Shown: positions 17,710 to 26,256 of the stretch, piece by piece | Numbering within the stretch: position 1 is the stretch's first letter | Layout: the number at the start of each line of letters is the position of its first letter | Source of the DNA: GCA-2401735 sp051252095 | GTDB taxonomy: Bacteria; Pseudomonadota; Gammaproteobacteria; Burkholderiales; Methylophilaceae | Direction: 5' to 3' | Assembly: GCA_051252095.1 (NCBI GenBank) | Contig: JBPOFK010000002.1 | Coordinates: 62,001 to 126,000 of the forward strand | Length of the DNA stretch: 64,000 nt | Program-made: the position numbers and the translations under genes | Notes under the pieces: generated by a model | What the model saw: only the letters and a program-made list of their open reading frames with translations | Databases searched by the model: none | Told to the model about the DNA's origin: nothing

Positions 17710-18609
17710 ATGCATATTTATAGACATACACGACTTCAACAACATCCGTCATTAGCCTTGGCAATTGGCAATTTTGATGGTTTACATTTAGGCCATCAGG
17801 CACTTTTGGCGAAGACGGTAGAAACGGCAAGAAAAAATAAACAGGTGCCAGCCGTGATGACCTTTGAGCCACATCCAAGGGAATTTTTCACACCACAAAA
17901 TGCGCCTGCGCGACTATCTTCGATGCGCGAAAAGCTAGAGTATTTTAATGAAGCAGGGATTGAGCATGTATTCGTCTTGCGTTTTAATCATACTTTTGCG
18001 GCAGTTACAGCAGACGATTTTATGCATCAAGTGCTAAAGGCTTCGCTCAATGCTAATACGATATTAGTCGGTGGTGATTTTTGCTTTGGTGCTAAACGCA
18101 AAGGCACCGTCCAAGATTTAATTCAAGCGGGCTTTGCGTTAATTGACTTCCCTGAAGTCAGAGTGGATGGAGAGCGCGTGTCGAGTACCTTAGTGCGTAA
18201 TGCACTTGCAAAGGGCGACTTTTATCTAGCGGAGCGTTATTTAGATCGACCTTATAGCATCAGTGGCAAGGTTGTGCATGGCGCTAAACGTGGTAGACAG
18301 TTGGGCTACCCAACGGCGAATGTGCATATGCGACATGAGCGACCTGCCTTTACAGGTGTTTATGCGGTAAAATTAGATGGGCGTGAAGGCGTTGCCAATT
18401 TAGGTGTGCGCCCAACAATCGCTGGCATTCCAAAACTAATGCTAGAAGTGTATGTGTTCGATTTTGAAGGGGATTTATATGATCAACATGTACATGTGCA
18501 GTTCTTTCATAAAATACGTAATGAAATGAAGTTTGCAGACTTGGACGCGTTAAAAGCGCAAATTGGGCAAGATGTGAATGACGCGCAAGCGTTTTTTAAA
18601 AACCATTAA
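17710..18609 (+). CDS. ribF: Bifunctional riboflavin kinase / FAD synthetase
   Basis: RibF phosphorylates riboflavin to FMN and adenylylates FMN to FAD. The N-terminal nucleotidyltransferase has GNFDGLHLGHQAL and the later VDGERVSSTLVRNALAKGD. The C-terminal flavokinase has GAKRGRQLGYPTANV and the YDQHVHVQFFHKIR stretch. The length of 299 aa is slightly below E. coli RibF. The cluster rpsT/murJ-ribF-ileS-lspA is a classical proteobacterial arrangement. Confidence 0.96.
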   Translation: MHIYRHTRLQQHPSLALAIGNFDGLHLGHQALLAKTVETARKNKQVPAVMTFEPHPREFFTPQNAPARLSSMREKLEYFNEAGIEHVFVLRFNHTFAAVTADDFMHQVLKASLNANTILVGGDFCFGAKRKGTVQDLIQAGFALIDFPEVRVDGERVSSTLVRNALAKGDFYLAERYLDRPYSISGKVVHGAKRGRQLGYPTANVHMRHERPAFTGVYAVKLDGREGVANLGVRPTIAGIPKLMLEVYVFDFEGDLYDQHVHVQFFHKIRNEMKFADLDALKAQIGQDVNDAQAFFKNH

Positions 18610-18635
18610 TTAAAAAAATAGATTAGAAAATAAGC

Positions 18636-21473
18636 ATGACCGATAGTAATAGCGAAAAGTATTCACTCAACTTACCTGATACCGCATTTCCGATGCGTGG
18701 TAATCTGGCACAACGCGAGCCCGCATGGCTACAAGGTTGGCAAGATAAAAAGCTGTATCAAACAATCAGGGCTGCCCGTAAAGGTGCAAAAAAGTTTATT
18801 TTGCATGATGGCCCACCCTATGCCAATGGCGATATTCATATTGGGCATGCGGTTAATAAGATCCTTAAAGATATTATCATCAAATCTAAAACCATGGCTG
18901 GCTACGATGCGCCTTATGTGCCAGGTTGGGATTGCCATGGTCTGCCAATCGAGTTGGTGGTAGAAAAAAATCACGGTAAAAATATTGACCCTGCTAAATT
19001 TCGTGAGCTTTGTCGTGCGTATGCGGCTGAGCAAGTAGAAAAGCAAAAGAAAGATTTTATCAGGCTAGGGGTGTTGGGTGATTGGGATAATCCCTATCTC
19101 ACGATGGACTTTAAAACCGAAGCGGACATTATGCGTGCGCTTGGTGATATTTATAAAAACGGCTACCTCTATCAAGGTAGTAAACCAGTGCATTGGTGTA
19201 CTGACTGCGGCTCTGCATTAGCTGAAGCTGAAGTGGAATATGAAGATGTGAATTCGCCCGCGATTGACGTTGGCTTTAAGGTTGTTGATAACGCAGCTTT
19301 AAGCAAAGTGTTTGGCGTTGAAGTGACGGGTGATGCATTAGCCGTCATCTGGACGACCACGCCATGGACATTGCCAGCTAACCAAGCAGTGAGTGTGCAT
19401 CCAGAATTAGATTATGATTTGCTTCAAACAAGTAAAGGCTTGTTTATTTTAGCCCATGACTTGGCAGAAATAACCCTTTCACGCTATGAAGCAGAAGATA
19501 TCAAGGTGTTGGGCTCAGCCAAGGGTGTAGATTTAAAAGGCCAAATGTTGCAACATCCATTTGATAACCGCCAAGTGCCAGTAATCTGTGGTGAGCATGT
19601 GACGACAGAGGCAGGTACTGGTTTAGTGCATACCGCTGCGGCGCATGGTAACGATGACTGGTTAGTTATGCGTGCTAACTACCCAGAAGAAAAGCCACGT
19701 GTGCTGATGGGTGGTGATGGAAGATTCTTTGAAAGTGATTTGGTTGAGTTTGCGCCAATACGTGGCTTGAATCGCAAAGATGCTAATAAAGTAATACTTG
19801 AGCATATGACAGAGAGCGGTGCGTTAATTGCCAGTGCAAGGTTGAATCATAGCTTTCCACATTGTTGGCGGCACAAAACACCGTTGATGCAATTGGCTAC
19901 GCATCAATGGTTTGTGGGTATGAATGCAACGGATGCTGCAGGTGTTTCTTTACGTGAACATGCCAATAAAGCAGTGGCTGCCACACAATTCTTCCCAGAT
20001 TGGGGGCGTGCCCGTTTAGAAGGGATGATTAAAACGCGTCCAGACTGGTGCGTATCACGCCAGCGTAACTGGGGTGTGCCAATGCCTTTGTTTGTACATA
20101 AAGAAACAGGTGAGCTCCACCCTGAAACCAGTGTTTTATTAGAAAAAGCTTGTTTATTGGTGGAAAAAACAGGTGTTGAAGCTTGGTTTAGCTTAGATGG
20201 CGATGCTTTCTTGGCAGAACATGCAGCAGGAAATGCTAAGCAATACAAAAAAGTCACAGACACCCTCGACGTATGGTTTGATTCAGGCACAACGCATGCT
20301 TCAGTATTAAAACGGCGTGATGAGCTTAATTTCCCTGCGGACTTATACCTTGAAGGTTCCGATCAGCACCGTGGCTGGTTCCAATCCAGTTTACTTACAG
20401 GATGTGCGATTGATGGGCGCGCTCCTTACGATGCGTTACTCACACATGGCTTTGTCGTGGATGGCAAGGGCTACAAAATGAGTAAGTCCAAAGGCAATGT
20501 GGTTGCGCCACAAAAAGTCATGGATACCTATGGTGCTGATATTCTACGTTTATGGGTTGCCAGTACGGATTACTCAGGTGAGCTGACAATTTCAGATGAA
20601 ATATTAAAACGCGTGGCAGATAGCTACCGTAAGATTCGTAATACGTTACGTTTTTTGCTCGCCAATGTTGATGATTTTGATGTTGACTCACATACAGTAC
20701 CTTATGAAGAACTATTAGAATTAGACCGCTATGCGCTAGGCATGTTGAGTGATTTATCCAATACCTGCAAAGTCGCTTATGAGAGCTTCGAGTTACACAA
20801 AGTAGGCCAAGCATTACAGCATTTTTGTGCCGAAGACTTGGGCGCTTTCTATCTAGATATTCTTAAAGACCGCATGTATACCAATGCTGAGGATTCGCAC
20901 GATCGCCGTGCAGCGCAAACCGTGTTATTGAAAATCACGCAAGTCTTAGCGGGGTTAATGGCGCCAGTGCTGAGTTATTCCGCAGAAGAGATTTGGCAGA
21001 CTTTATACCCTGACACTGAGGACTTTGTCATACTGCATAATTGGTCTAAAGCCGATGACTTGATTACGCCTGTGGCTTATGCCGAATATCAAAGCAGCTT
21101 AAAAGCTAAATGGGGAATGATTCGTACCATCCGAGCAGAAGCCGCTAAGGAAATCGAATTAGTACGGGGCACGGGTCAGGTTGGTTCTTCCTTACAGGCA
21201 GAAGTTGTCTTTCATGTGGCATCACCACTTTATGAGGCGTTGGCTAGTTTAGATGATGACTTAAGATTCGTCATGATTACTTCTATGGCTAACGTGCAGC
21301 AAGTGGCGACTGAATCAGAGCAAAAAATAGTGGTCACACCGAGTGAACATGAGAAATGCGCACGCTGCTGGCACTACCGTGAAGATGTGGGTGTGGATGC
21401 CGAGCATCCAACCATCTGCGGCCGCTGTGTAGAGAACTTGTCTGGCAATAGCCAGTCACGCCAATATGCATAA
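18636..21473 (+). CDS. ileS: Isoleucine--tRNA ligase
   Basis: IleS charges tRNA-Ile and edits valine. The 945-residue product has the HIGH motif (GDIHIGHAVNKILKD), the editing domain with TTTPWTLPANQAVS, and the KMSKS motif in KMSKSKGNVVAP. It also has WFQSSLLTG and a C-terminal zinc site, CARCW ... CGRCVENL. These mark it as the bacterial type sensitive to mupirocin. It overlaps lspA by 8 bp. Confidence 0.98.
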   Translation: MTDSNSEKYSLNLPDTAFPMRGNLAQREPAWLQGWQDKKLYQTIRAARKGAKKFILHDGPPYANGDIHIGHAVNKILKDIIIKSKTMAGYDAPYVPGWDCHGLPIELVVEKNHGKNIDPAKFRELCRAYAAEQVEKQKKDFIRLGVLGDWDNPYLTMDFKTEADIMRALGDIYKNGYLYQGSKPVHWCTDCGSALAEAEVEYEDVNSPAIDVGFKVVDNAALSKVFGVEVTGDALAVIWTTTPWTLPANQAVSVHPELDYDLLQTSKGLFILAHDLAEITLSRYEAEDIKVLGSAKGVDLKGQMLQHPFDNRQVPVICGEHVTTEAGTGLVHTAAAHGNDDWLVMRANYPEEKPRVLMGGDGRFFESDLVEFAPIRGLNRKDANKVILEHMTESGALIASARLNHSFPHCWRHKTPLMQLATHQWFVGMNATDAAGVSLREHANKAVAATQFFPDWGRARLEGMIKTRPDWCVSRQRNWGVPMPLFVHKETGELHPETSVLLEKACLLVEKTGVEAWFSLDGDAFLAEHAAGNAKQYKKVTDTLDVWFDSGTTHASVLKRRDELNFPADLYLEGSDQHRGWFQSSLLTGCAIDGRAPYDALLTHGFVVDGKGYKMSKSKGNVVAPQKVMDTYGADILRLWVASTDYSGELTISDEILKRVADSYRKIRNTLRFLLANVDDFDVDSHTVPYEELLELDRYALGMLSDLSNTCKVAYESFELHKVGQALQHFCAEDLGAFYLDILKDRMYTNAEDSHDRRAAQTVLLKITQVLAGLMAPVLSYSAEEIWQTLYPDTEDFVILHNWSKADDLITPVAYAEYQSSLKAKWGMIRTIRAEAAKEIELVRGTGQVGSSLQAEVVFHVASPLYEALASLDDDLRFVMITSMANVQQVATESEQKIVVTPSEHEKCARCWHYREDVGVDAEHPTICGRCVENLSGNSQSRQYA

Positions 21474-21939
21474 GCGTTCTTTATGGCAATGGCTGGCGAT
21501 TAGCCTTGTGGTCATCTTGCTCGATTTGTACACCAAGCATTTGGTACAGCAAAGCTTTATGCTAGGCGATAAACTTTTTGTTACTTCATTCTTTGATTTG
21601 GTTCGTTATCATAACGAGGGCGCAGCCTTTAGCTTTTTAGCGGATGCTGGCGGCTGGCAAAAATGGTTCTTCACGGTAGTTTCTATTGTTGCCAGCGTCT
21701 TTATTTTGTATTTATTGAATAAGCACCAGCAAGAAAAATTGTTCAGCTTAGGTCTTGCCTTAGTGTTGGGCGGCGCCATTGGTAACTTGTATGACCGGGT
21801 TACGCTAGGCTATGTAGTGGACTTTTTGTCTTTCCATCTGAATGGACTTTATTGGCCAGCATTCAATGTCGCCGATAGCGCCATTACAGTTGGGGTAGGC
21901 ATTTTATTGTTAGATAGCTTTAAACCAAAGCAAGCATAA
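21466..21939 (+). CDS. lspA: Lipoprotein signal peptidase (signal peptidase II)
   Basis: LspA is an inner-membrane aspartyl protease that removes signal peptides from prolipoproteins. The 157-residue product has four hydrophobic helices and the conserved blocks YHNEGAAFSFLAD, GGAIGNLYDR with the first catalytic Asp, and FNVADSAITVGV with the second. It starts inside ileS. Several lipoproteins in the window would be its substrates. The ispH gene that often follows is replaced by a molybdoprotein. Confidence 0.97.
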   Translation: MHKRSLWQWLAISLVVILLDLYTKHLVQQSFMLGDKLFVTSFFDLVRYHNEGAAFSFLADAGGWQKWFFTVVSIVASVFILYLLNKHQQEKLFSLGLALVLGGAIGNLYDRVTLGYVVDFLSFHLNGLYWPAFNVADSAITVGVGILLLDSFKPKQA

Positions 21940-21949
21940 CGGAGCGCCA

Positions 21950-22597
21950 ATGCCAGATTGGAAAAAGTTAATCGCAGGTAAAGTCGCACTGGCAAAAAAA
22001 GGCAACAAGCTAGGCAAGCTCACAGATAACAATCGTATTCCAGCAGGGCAAACGCAAGTCACTAATTTTCCCGTCCTAGATTTAGGCATCAGGCCAGACA
22101 TCACGCAAGATAATTGGCAGTTAACAGTCTTTGGTCTGGTAGAAAAAGAACTCACTTTGGATTGGGATGCCTACCAATCGCTGAATCAAATAACGGATAT
22201 CTCAGACTTTCACTGTGTTACGCGTTGGAGCCAACTAGATATGGATTGGCAAGGTGTGCGTGCCCGTGATGTATTAGAAATGGCAGGGCCATTGGATGAT
22301 GCCAAATTTGTCACCATGCATGGTTATGATGGCTATACCACCAATTTACCATTAGAGGCCTTACTGGATGATGATGTCATTATTGCGCATAGTGTTTTAG
22401 GGGAACCTTTAACTAAAGAGCATGGCGGGCCAGTAAGGATGGTTGTGCCCAAGCGCTATGCGTGGAAGGGTGCTAAGTGGCTAAAGGCGATTGAGTTACA
22501 CCAGTTTGATCGACGCGGTTTTTGGGAGGTGAGAGGCTATCATAACGATGCTTTCCCATTTGAAGAGCAGCGGTTTTCAGAAGATGATGATATTTAA
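21950..22597 (+). CDS. Molybdopterin-dependent oxidoreductase, sulfite-oxidase/YedY-like
   Basis: The 215-residue protein matches the catalytic fold of the sulfite oxidase / YedY family. ISDFHCVTRWSQLDMDWQG holds the molybdenum-ligand cysteine (Cys after FH), and the C-terminal half has HGGPVRMVVPKRYAWKGAKWLK, typical of this fold. There is no twin-arginine signal, so unlike MsrP/YedY it is probably cytoplasmic. A GGAG ribosome binding site sits 10 bp after the lspA stop, so it may be transcribed with lspA. The substrate is unknown. Confidence 0.88.
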   Translation: MPDWKKLIAGKVALAKKGNKLGKLTDNNRIPAGQTQVTNFPVLDLGIRPDITQDNWQLTVFGLVEKELTLDWDAYQSLNQITDISDFHCVTRWSQLDMDWQGVRARDVLEMAGPLDDAKFVTMHGYDGYTTNLPLEALLDDDVIIAHSVLGEPLTKEHGGPVRMVVPKRYAWKGAKWLKAIELHQFDRRGFWEVRGYHNDAFPFEEQRFSEDDDI

Positions 22598-22618
22598 TCT
22601 GTTTTGGCTTAGTTTGAC

Positions 22619-22644
22619 GGCGTATTGCGCATAGCTAATGTGTC
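22619..22644. repeat. Degenerate copy 1 of a 26-bp palindromic repeat
   Basis: GGCGTATTGCGCATAGCTAA and the next six bases match copies at 23693-23718 and 24596-24621 with a few substitutions. It lies in the 157-bp gap between the molybdoprotein gene and the PEP-CTERM gene. It looks like a REP-type extragenic palindrome that has decayed. Confidence 0.6.
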
Positions 22645-22754
22645 TTATGGGGTTAGCATGATTATGACAATCAGTCTGCTTTTTCTAGTTCTTTAGGCTT
22701 ATTTGCGCAATAGTGTTTCATTGTTATTCTTCGATTAACAATTCGAGAACTGCG

Positions 22755-23711
22755 ATGAAAAAAATAATTAATACAATATTGCTAGCAGGTTTTCTGGTTA
22801 ATGCTACCGCTTTTGCAAATGCGCCTGCTGGTTTGAATGTAAATAGTGCTGCAAGCGCAAGAATTAACGCCAAAGCGAATGACCTTGTTATTCGTCAAAC
22901 TGAACCTAAACAAATACTAGACTGGAAAATGTTTGATTCAAACAATGCTGAGCTAATTAAGTTTCACCAAGCTGGCGACTGGTCAACAATCAATAGAATT
23001 AACAATATACCGGCTCAAATGCTTGGCAATGGCCAAGATGGTTCACTGTATCTTATTAATCCTAATGGTATTTTATTTCCTGAAGGAAATGCAGTAGTCG
23101 GTTGCACCTCAGGGTTCAGTGTAAGCACCTCGAATGGTTTAACCATCGGTTGTCAGGGCGATCTTTCAGTACTAGGTGGGATTGTTCAAAATAACAAAAA
23201 GATTAGCCTAATCAGTACTGGCGCAACTAACATTGGTGAGCATACAAGTTTGATTGCTCCGCAAGTTAACGTACAAGCAAAAAGTATTGATGAAATTAGA
23301 TTGTTCTCAGATAGTTTGCCAGATGTACCACTTATTAGAGACTCTGATGCATTTAAAAAGAAAGTCTATATAGATAAACGAATAAACCCTGCCGATCAAG
23401 AGAGTCGCTTGCTTAAGGATATTGAAACTTTAACCAAAGGAGTTACCGTTACGTTTGGTTCTAAAATCATCCTGAGAGATGAGGGTGAAAATCATTGGGA
23501 GCAATACCCCTTAGTCGCTGGTGAGATAAGATTGACTAGTTTAAGTCACAATATCCCACTCACAACTGCAGGAAAATTTGAATTCATTAAACCAATTTCA
23601 ATCTACGCGACTGTTTCGGCAGTCCCAGAACCTTCAACCTATTTGATGATTTTGTTAGGTCTTGTTGGTGTTATTTATCTAGCTCGCATAGGGCCTATTA
23701 CGCAAAGCTAA
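22755..23711 (+). CDS. PEP-CTERM protein with filamentous-hemagglutinin-like N-terminal domain
   Basis: The 318-residue product has a signal peptide (MKKIINTILLAGFLVNATAFA). Next is a domain (~30-170) like the TPS/hemagglutinin secretion domain, with YLINPNGILFPEG as its landmark. A middle region of unknown fold precedes a C-terminal PEP-CTERM sorting tail: VPEPSTYLMILLG, a hydrophobic helix and one Arg. Such tails are cut by exosortase in EPS-producing gram-negatives; no exosortase is in this window. The ATG at 22755 was chosen because it starts the signal peptide. The stop and last ten codons lie inside a 15-bp inverted repeat, suggesting that a repeat insertion remade the end. It stands alone. 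Confidence 0.82.
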   Translation: MKKIINTILLAGFLVNATAFANAPAGLNVNSAASARINAKANDLVIRQTEPKQILDWKMFDSNNAELIKFHQAGDWSTINRINNIPAQMLGNGQDGSLYLINPNGILFPEGNAVVGCTSGFSVSTSNGLTIGCQGDLSVLGGIVQNNKKISLISTGATNIGEHTSLIAPQVNVQAKSIDEIRLFSDSLPDVPLIRDSDAFKKKVYIDKRINPADQESRLLKDIETLTKGVTVTFGSKIILRDEGENHWEQYPLVAGEIRLTSLSHNIPLTTAGKFEFIKPISIYATVSAVPEPSTYLMILLGLVGVIYLARIGPITQS

Positions 23712-23730
23712 TACGCCCTATGCGAGCTAA
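23681..23730. repeat. Palindromic repeat copy 2, perfect 15-bp inverted repeat
   Basis: TAGCTCGCATAGGGC (23681-23695) is repeated inverted at 23716-23730, with the core palindrome GGCCTATTACGCAAAGCTAA and six more bases inside. It covers the 3' end of the PEP-CTERM gene. The core matches the reverse complement of copy 3 at 25 of 26 positions. No T-run follows, so a terminator role is unlikely on the plus strand. Confidence 0.85.
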
Positions 23731-23777
23731 AAAGAATATGTTCGATTGGAAAATTAGCGCAGCTCAGGATGGTGCTG

Positions 23778-23915
23778 ATGCTTGCTATAGTTGACTTAAT
23801 GCCAAATGCCCTGGCCGCTGAAGATACAGTGTGCGCACGCGTTAAAATTGAGATTAAACAAGAGCTCACTCTGGAGCGGCAAGCGTTTGATGTGTTGCAA
23901 GCTGGAAGTAGTTAA
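23778..23915 (+). pseudogene. Short coding remnant (45 codons)
   Basis: A 45-codon frame encodes a piece that includes VKIEIKQELTLERQAFD, a well-formed amphipathic helix, after a short hydrophobic start. It begins and ends abruptly and has no ribosome binding site. From memory this helix resembles the start of longer proteins in related genomes, so I read it as a gene fragment left between the palindromic repeat and the toxin-antitoxin pair. It could also be a small unrelated ORF. Confidence 0.35.
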
Positions 23916-23945
23916 ACGTCTAGAGAAGCGGGTGATTCTAAGACG

Positions 23946-24200
23946 TTAATAATGATAACGGCACTGAGCGATAAACAAGGTAGTATCAGTTACTTTGTAA
24001 ACTATACGATGTTCGGTATCTATTCTTCTTGACCAATAGCCTGACCAATGATGTTTTAACGGCTCTGGATCACCCAAACCTTCAAACGGACTCCGCTTAA
24101 CATCTTTAATTAATTCATTAATCCGCTTTAGCTTTTTTTTATCTTCTTGCTGCCAGTACAGGTAATCATCCCAAGCATCTGCTGCCCAAGATAGAATCAT
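23946..24200 (-). CDS. yoeB: Toxin YoeB (ribosome-dependent mRNA endoribonuclease)
   Basis: YoeB cleaves mRNA in the ribosomal A site. The 84-residue product has exactly the E. coli YoeB length, and the catalytic residues fall at the same numbers: Glu46, Arg65, His83 and Tyr84 (ending CRYHY). RIVYKVTDT is also typical. Its start overlaps the antitoxin stop by 4 bp. With all active-site residues present, the toxin should be functional. Confidence 0.95.
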   Translation of the reverse strand: MILSWAADAWDDYLYWQQEDKKKLKRINELIKDVKRSPFEGLGDPEPLKHHWSGYWSRRIDTEHRIVYKVTDTTLFIAQCRYHY

Positions 24201-24451
24201 TCTTCAATGATTTCGTGACTAGTTGTATTACCTGCTTCAATTTCCTGAATTGATCGATTCAATCGTTTTGCATTTTCAGGGTTAGCCATTAAATAAGCAG
24301 TTTCTTCGTATGATTGAAAATCTTCTAAACTCATCACAACAGCAGGCTTACCATTTTGCCGTGTAATCATCATCGGCTTATGGTCATTGTTTACCTTGTC
24401 TAAAACGCCAGCTAACTGCGTTCTAAAAGCCGAATAACTTAACGTGTCCAT
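24197..24451 (-). CDS. yefM: Antitoxin YefM
   Basis: YefM (Phd/YefM fold) neutralises YoeB through its C-terminal tail and represses its own promoter. The 84-residue product begins MDTLSYSAFRTQLAGVLDKV and contains MITRQNGKPAVVMSLEDFQSY, a family signature. The start at 24451 was chosen because a strong ribosome binding site (AAGAAGGGG) sits 7 bp ahead; the open frame reaches 24514 but would read through the operator. Confidence 0.95.
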   Translation of the reverse strand: MDTLSYSAFRTQLAGVLDKVNNDHKPMMITRQNGKPAVVMSLEDFQSYEETAYLMANPENAKRLNRSIQEIEAGNTTSHEIIEE

Positions 24452-24472
24452 TATATTGCCCCTTCTTAAAAT

Positions 24473-24518
24473 AATATTGTACTTATTGTAGTACAAGTAC
24501 AAAAATAAGTACAATATT
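24473..24518. promoter_or_regulatory. yefM-yoeB operator: 15-bp inverted repeat with GTAC cores
   Basis: AATATTGTACTTATT (24473-24487) recurs exactly inverted at 24504-24518. The 16-base spacer holds two more GTAC cores. It lies 22-67 bp upstream of the yefM start. E. coli YefM binds palindromes with TGTACA cores, so this is very likely the autoregulatory operator. Confidence 0.85.
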
Positions 24519-24586
24519 TGCAGGTTGTATTTTAAATGAGCAACAACAAAAAACGATACAAGGGCTACAACGACTTATACCTAGGT

Positions 24587-24633
24587 AGCCCGCATGGCGT
24601 ATTAGCTTTGCGTAATACGCCTTACACTGGGCT
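24587..24633. repeat. Palindromic repeat copy 3
   Basis: The core at 24596-24621 reads GGCGTATTAGCTTTGCGTAA plus six bases, flanked by outer arms AGCCC (24587-24591) and GGGCT (24629-24633). The inverted core equals copy 2 except for one base. The two-step palindrome is typical of REP-like extragenic elements. Confidence 0.8.
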
Positions 24634-24786
24634 TTGCATCAATGTCCAGTTGCTTAAGCACCTGAAATACAAGCACCGTTAATGCCTCTGGTGATAATAC
24701 CAATCACCTCATCTGCCAGCTACCTGTTTCATTAACCCAGAACTAAGTCAGTAATGATTAGGATGTGTAGTTGTCAGTCTGATTAT

Positions 24787-24801
24787 CAGGAGTAATTCCC
24801 G
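24787..24801. promoter_or_regulatory. Putative methanol-regulon operator in front of moxY
   Basis: CAGGAGTAATTCCCG fits the GGA-N5-TCC palindrome found upstream of five other genes of the block. It is about 55 bp before the moxY start. It is the weakest match of the six, since the outer bases differ. Confidence 0.4.
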
Positions 24802-24856
24802 ATATAAATTAAGAATATTTCTATATTATAAACGCTATTGTTTTTACTAAATATTT

Positions 24857-26239
24857 TTGATGAGCCTTCAATTAAAACTAAATCTAATCATTACTAGTTT
24901 GCTTTTGCTAATGCTGGCAATAAGCGCCTATTTTATAGTTGAAAATGCACGTGATGATGTGCGCGCAGAGGTAAACTCAACTTCCAATCTTGTATTACAT
25001 TTGCTAGATGCAGAAATTATTCATTATACCTCTGACTATGGGTGGCTTAACCGCACATCCAAAGGGAGAGTTTCTGTTTTTAGATTGAGAAATTTGGGTG
25101 ACATAAGACATTTAAAAATTGATTTCTATGATGCATTAGGACAATTGAGAGAGACCAATCAATCTAAACAAACTAGAGCCAAAGAAGATACACCACCAGC
25201 ATGGTTTGTTCAGGCAATGGGTTTATCTGATATTGGTATTAAGGTTAAACGAAAAAGAGTGGTATTAAATGGGCGATATGTTGGTGAGCTGGTGGTAACG
25301 CCAGACCCAAGTTATGAGATTGCTGAAGTTTGGAAAGACACTACAGGTTTGCTTGGGTTGGTGACGATTACTTTTCTTTTGATTAATGTTTTTGTGTATG
25401 TTGCAGTGAAACATACATTTAAACCAGTGAGTAACATTTTATCTGGGCTGGTGCAGATTGAGCAAGGTCAATATACCAGTAGATTGCCGGTGTTTAAGCA
25501 AACTGAGTTAAAAGGTATTGGTGAGAAATTTAATGTCATGGCAGATACATTGCAAAAAAGCGCACAGAATAATCATCGTTTAACCCAACAAATAATTAAC
25601 CTGCAAGAAGATGAACGCAAGAGTTTAGCCAGAGATATTCATGATGAGATAGGTCAGTATTTGACGGCAATTCATGTAGATGCCAGCGCGATTATGAATG
25701 CGAAAAGAATGAGCACTGCTAAAAATAGCGCTAAAGAAATTAGTTCGGTCACCCAGCAAATGATGCTAATGGTACAAGACTTATTGCAGCGCTTACGCCC
25801 ACGAATTATTGATGAGCTTGGTGTTGGGTTGGCGATTGGTGAACTAGTTCACCATTGGCGGCAAAAGAATAGAAAGGTAATGATTAATTGTGCTGTTAGT
25901 AAAGATGTTGGATTAATCGATGAGTCAGCAGCAATTACTGCATATCGTGTTATGCAGGAAAGCTTAACAAATATAACAAAGCACGCGAATGCAAAGAACG
26001 TCAATGTTGAAGTGGTTCAAGATAAAGAGAAAATCTATATCAAAATTGAAGACGACGGTGTTGGTTTTGATAAGTCAAAAATGAGTGATGGTTATGGTTT
26101 AGTGGGGATGAAGGAGCGTATTGAAGGCTTGTTAGGAGAAATGAAGATTGAATCTTCGCCTGGATTAGGTACGAAGATTAATGTTGTATTACCAAAAACA
26201 ACGCCGTTTTTACTCAAAAAGGCCAAACATTTAGCTTAA
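24857..26239 (+). CDS. moxY: Membrane sensor histidine kinase, MoxY/MxaY-like
   Basis: The 460-residue kinase has an N-terminal membrane helix (~5-25), then a periplasmic domain (~26-165) resembling the LapD/MoxY N-terminal sensor (HYTSDYGWLNRTSKG, APPAWFVQAM-like PPAWFVQAMG). A second helix (~172-192), a HAMP linker, the HisKA_3 phosphoacceptor LARDIHDEIGQYL (His in DIHDE) and an ATPase domain (DDGVGF, GYGLVGMKERI) follow. Proteins of this layout control methanol oxidation genes in Paracoccus (MoxY) and other methylotrophs (MxaY). It is followed 17 bp later by its response regulator. The signal sensed is unknown; methanol, formaldehyde or a lanthanide are candidates. The gene symbol is by analogy. 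Confidence 0.82.
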   Translation: MMSLQLKLNLIITSLLLLMLAISAYFIVENARDDVRAEVNSTSNLVLHLLDAEIIHYTSDYGWLNRTSKGRVSVFRLRNLGDIRHLKIDFYDALGQLRETNQSKQTRAKEDTPPAWFVQAMGLSDIGIKVKRKRVVLNGRYVGELVVTPDPSYEIAEVWKDTTGLLGLVTITFLLINVFVYVAVKHTFKPVSNILSGLVQIEQGQYTSRLPVFKQTELKGIGEKFNVMADTLQKSAQNNHRLTQQIINLQEDERKSLARDIHDEIGQYLTAIHVDASAIMNAKRMSTAKNSAKEISSVTQQMMLMVQDLLQRLRPRIIDELGVGLAIGELVHHWRQKNRKVMINCAVSKDVGLIDESAAITAYRVMQESLTNITKHANAKNVNVEVVQDKEKIYIKIEDDGVGFDKSKMSDGYGLVGMKERIEGLLGEMKIESSPGLGTKINVVLPKTTPFLLKKAKHLA

Positions 26240-26256
26240 TGATTTAGGAAAGTGAT

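Larger units (their letters stand above)
24519..24856. other. Intergenic region between yefM operator and moxY
   Basis: This stretch holds palindromic repeat copy 3 and a putative regulator site (24787-24801). A 48-codon ORF (24536-24682) has no ribosome binding site and reads through the repeat, so I do not call it a gene. An AT-rich segment directly upstream of moxY (24800-24856) probably carries its promoter. No RNA gene was seen. Confidence 0.6.

Noticed and set aside
24536..24682. 48-codon ORF downstream of the yefM operator
   Set aside because: No ribosome binding site, and it reads through the palindromic repeat.
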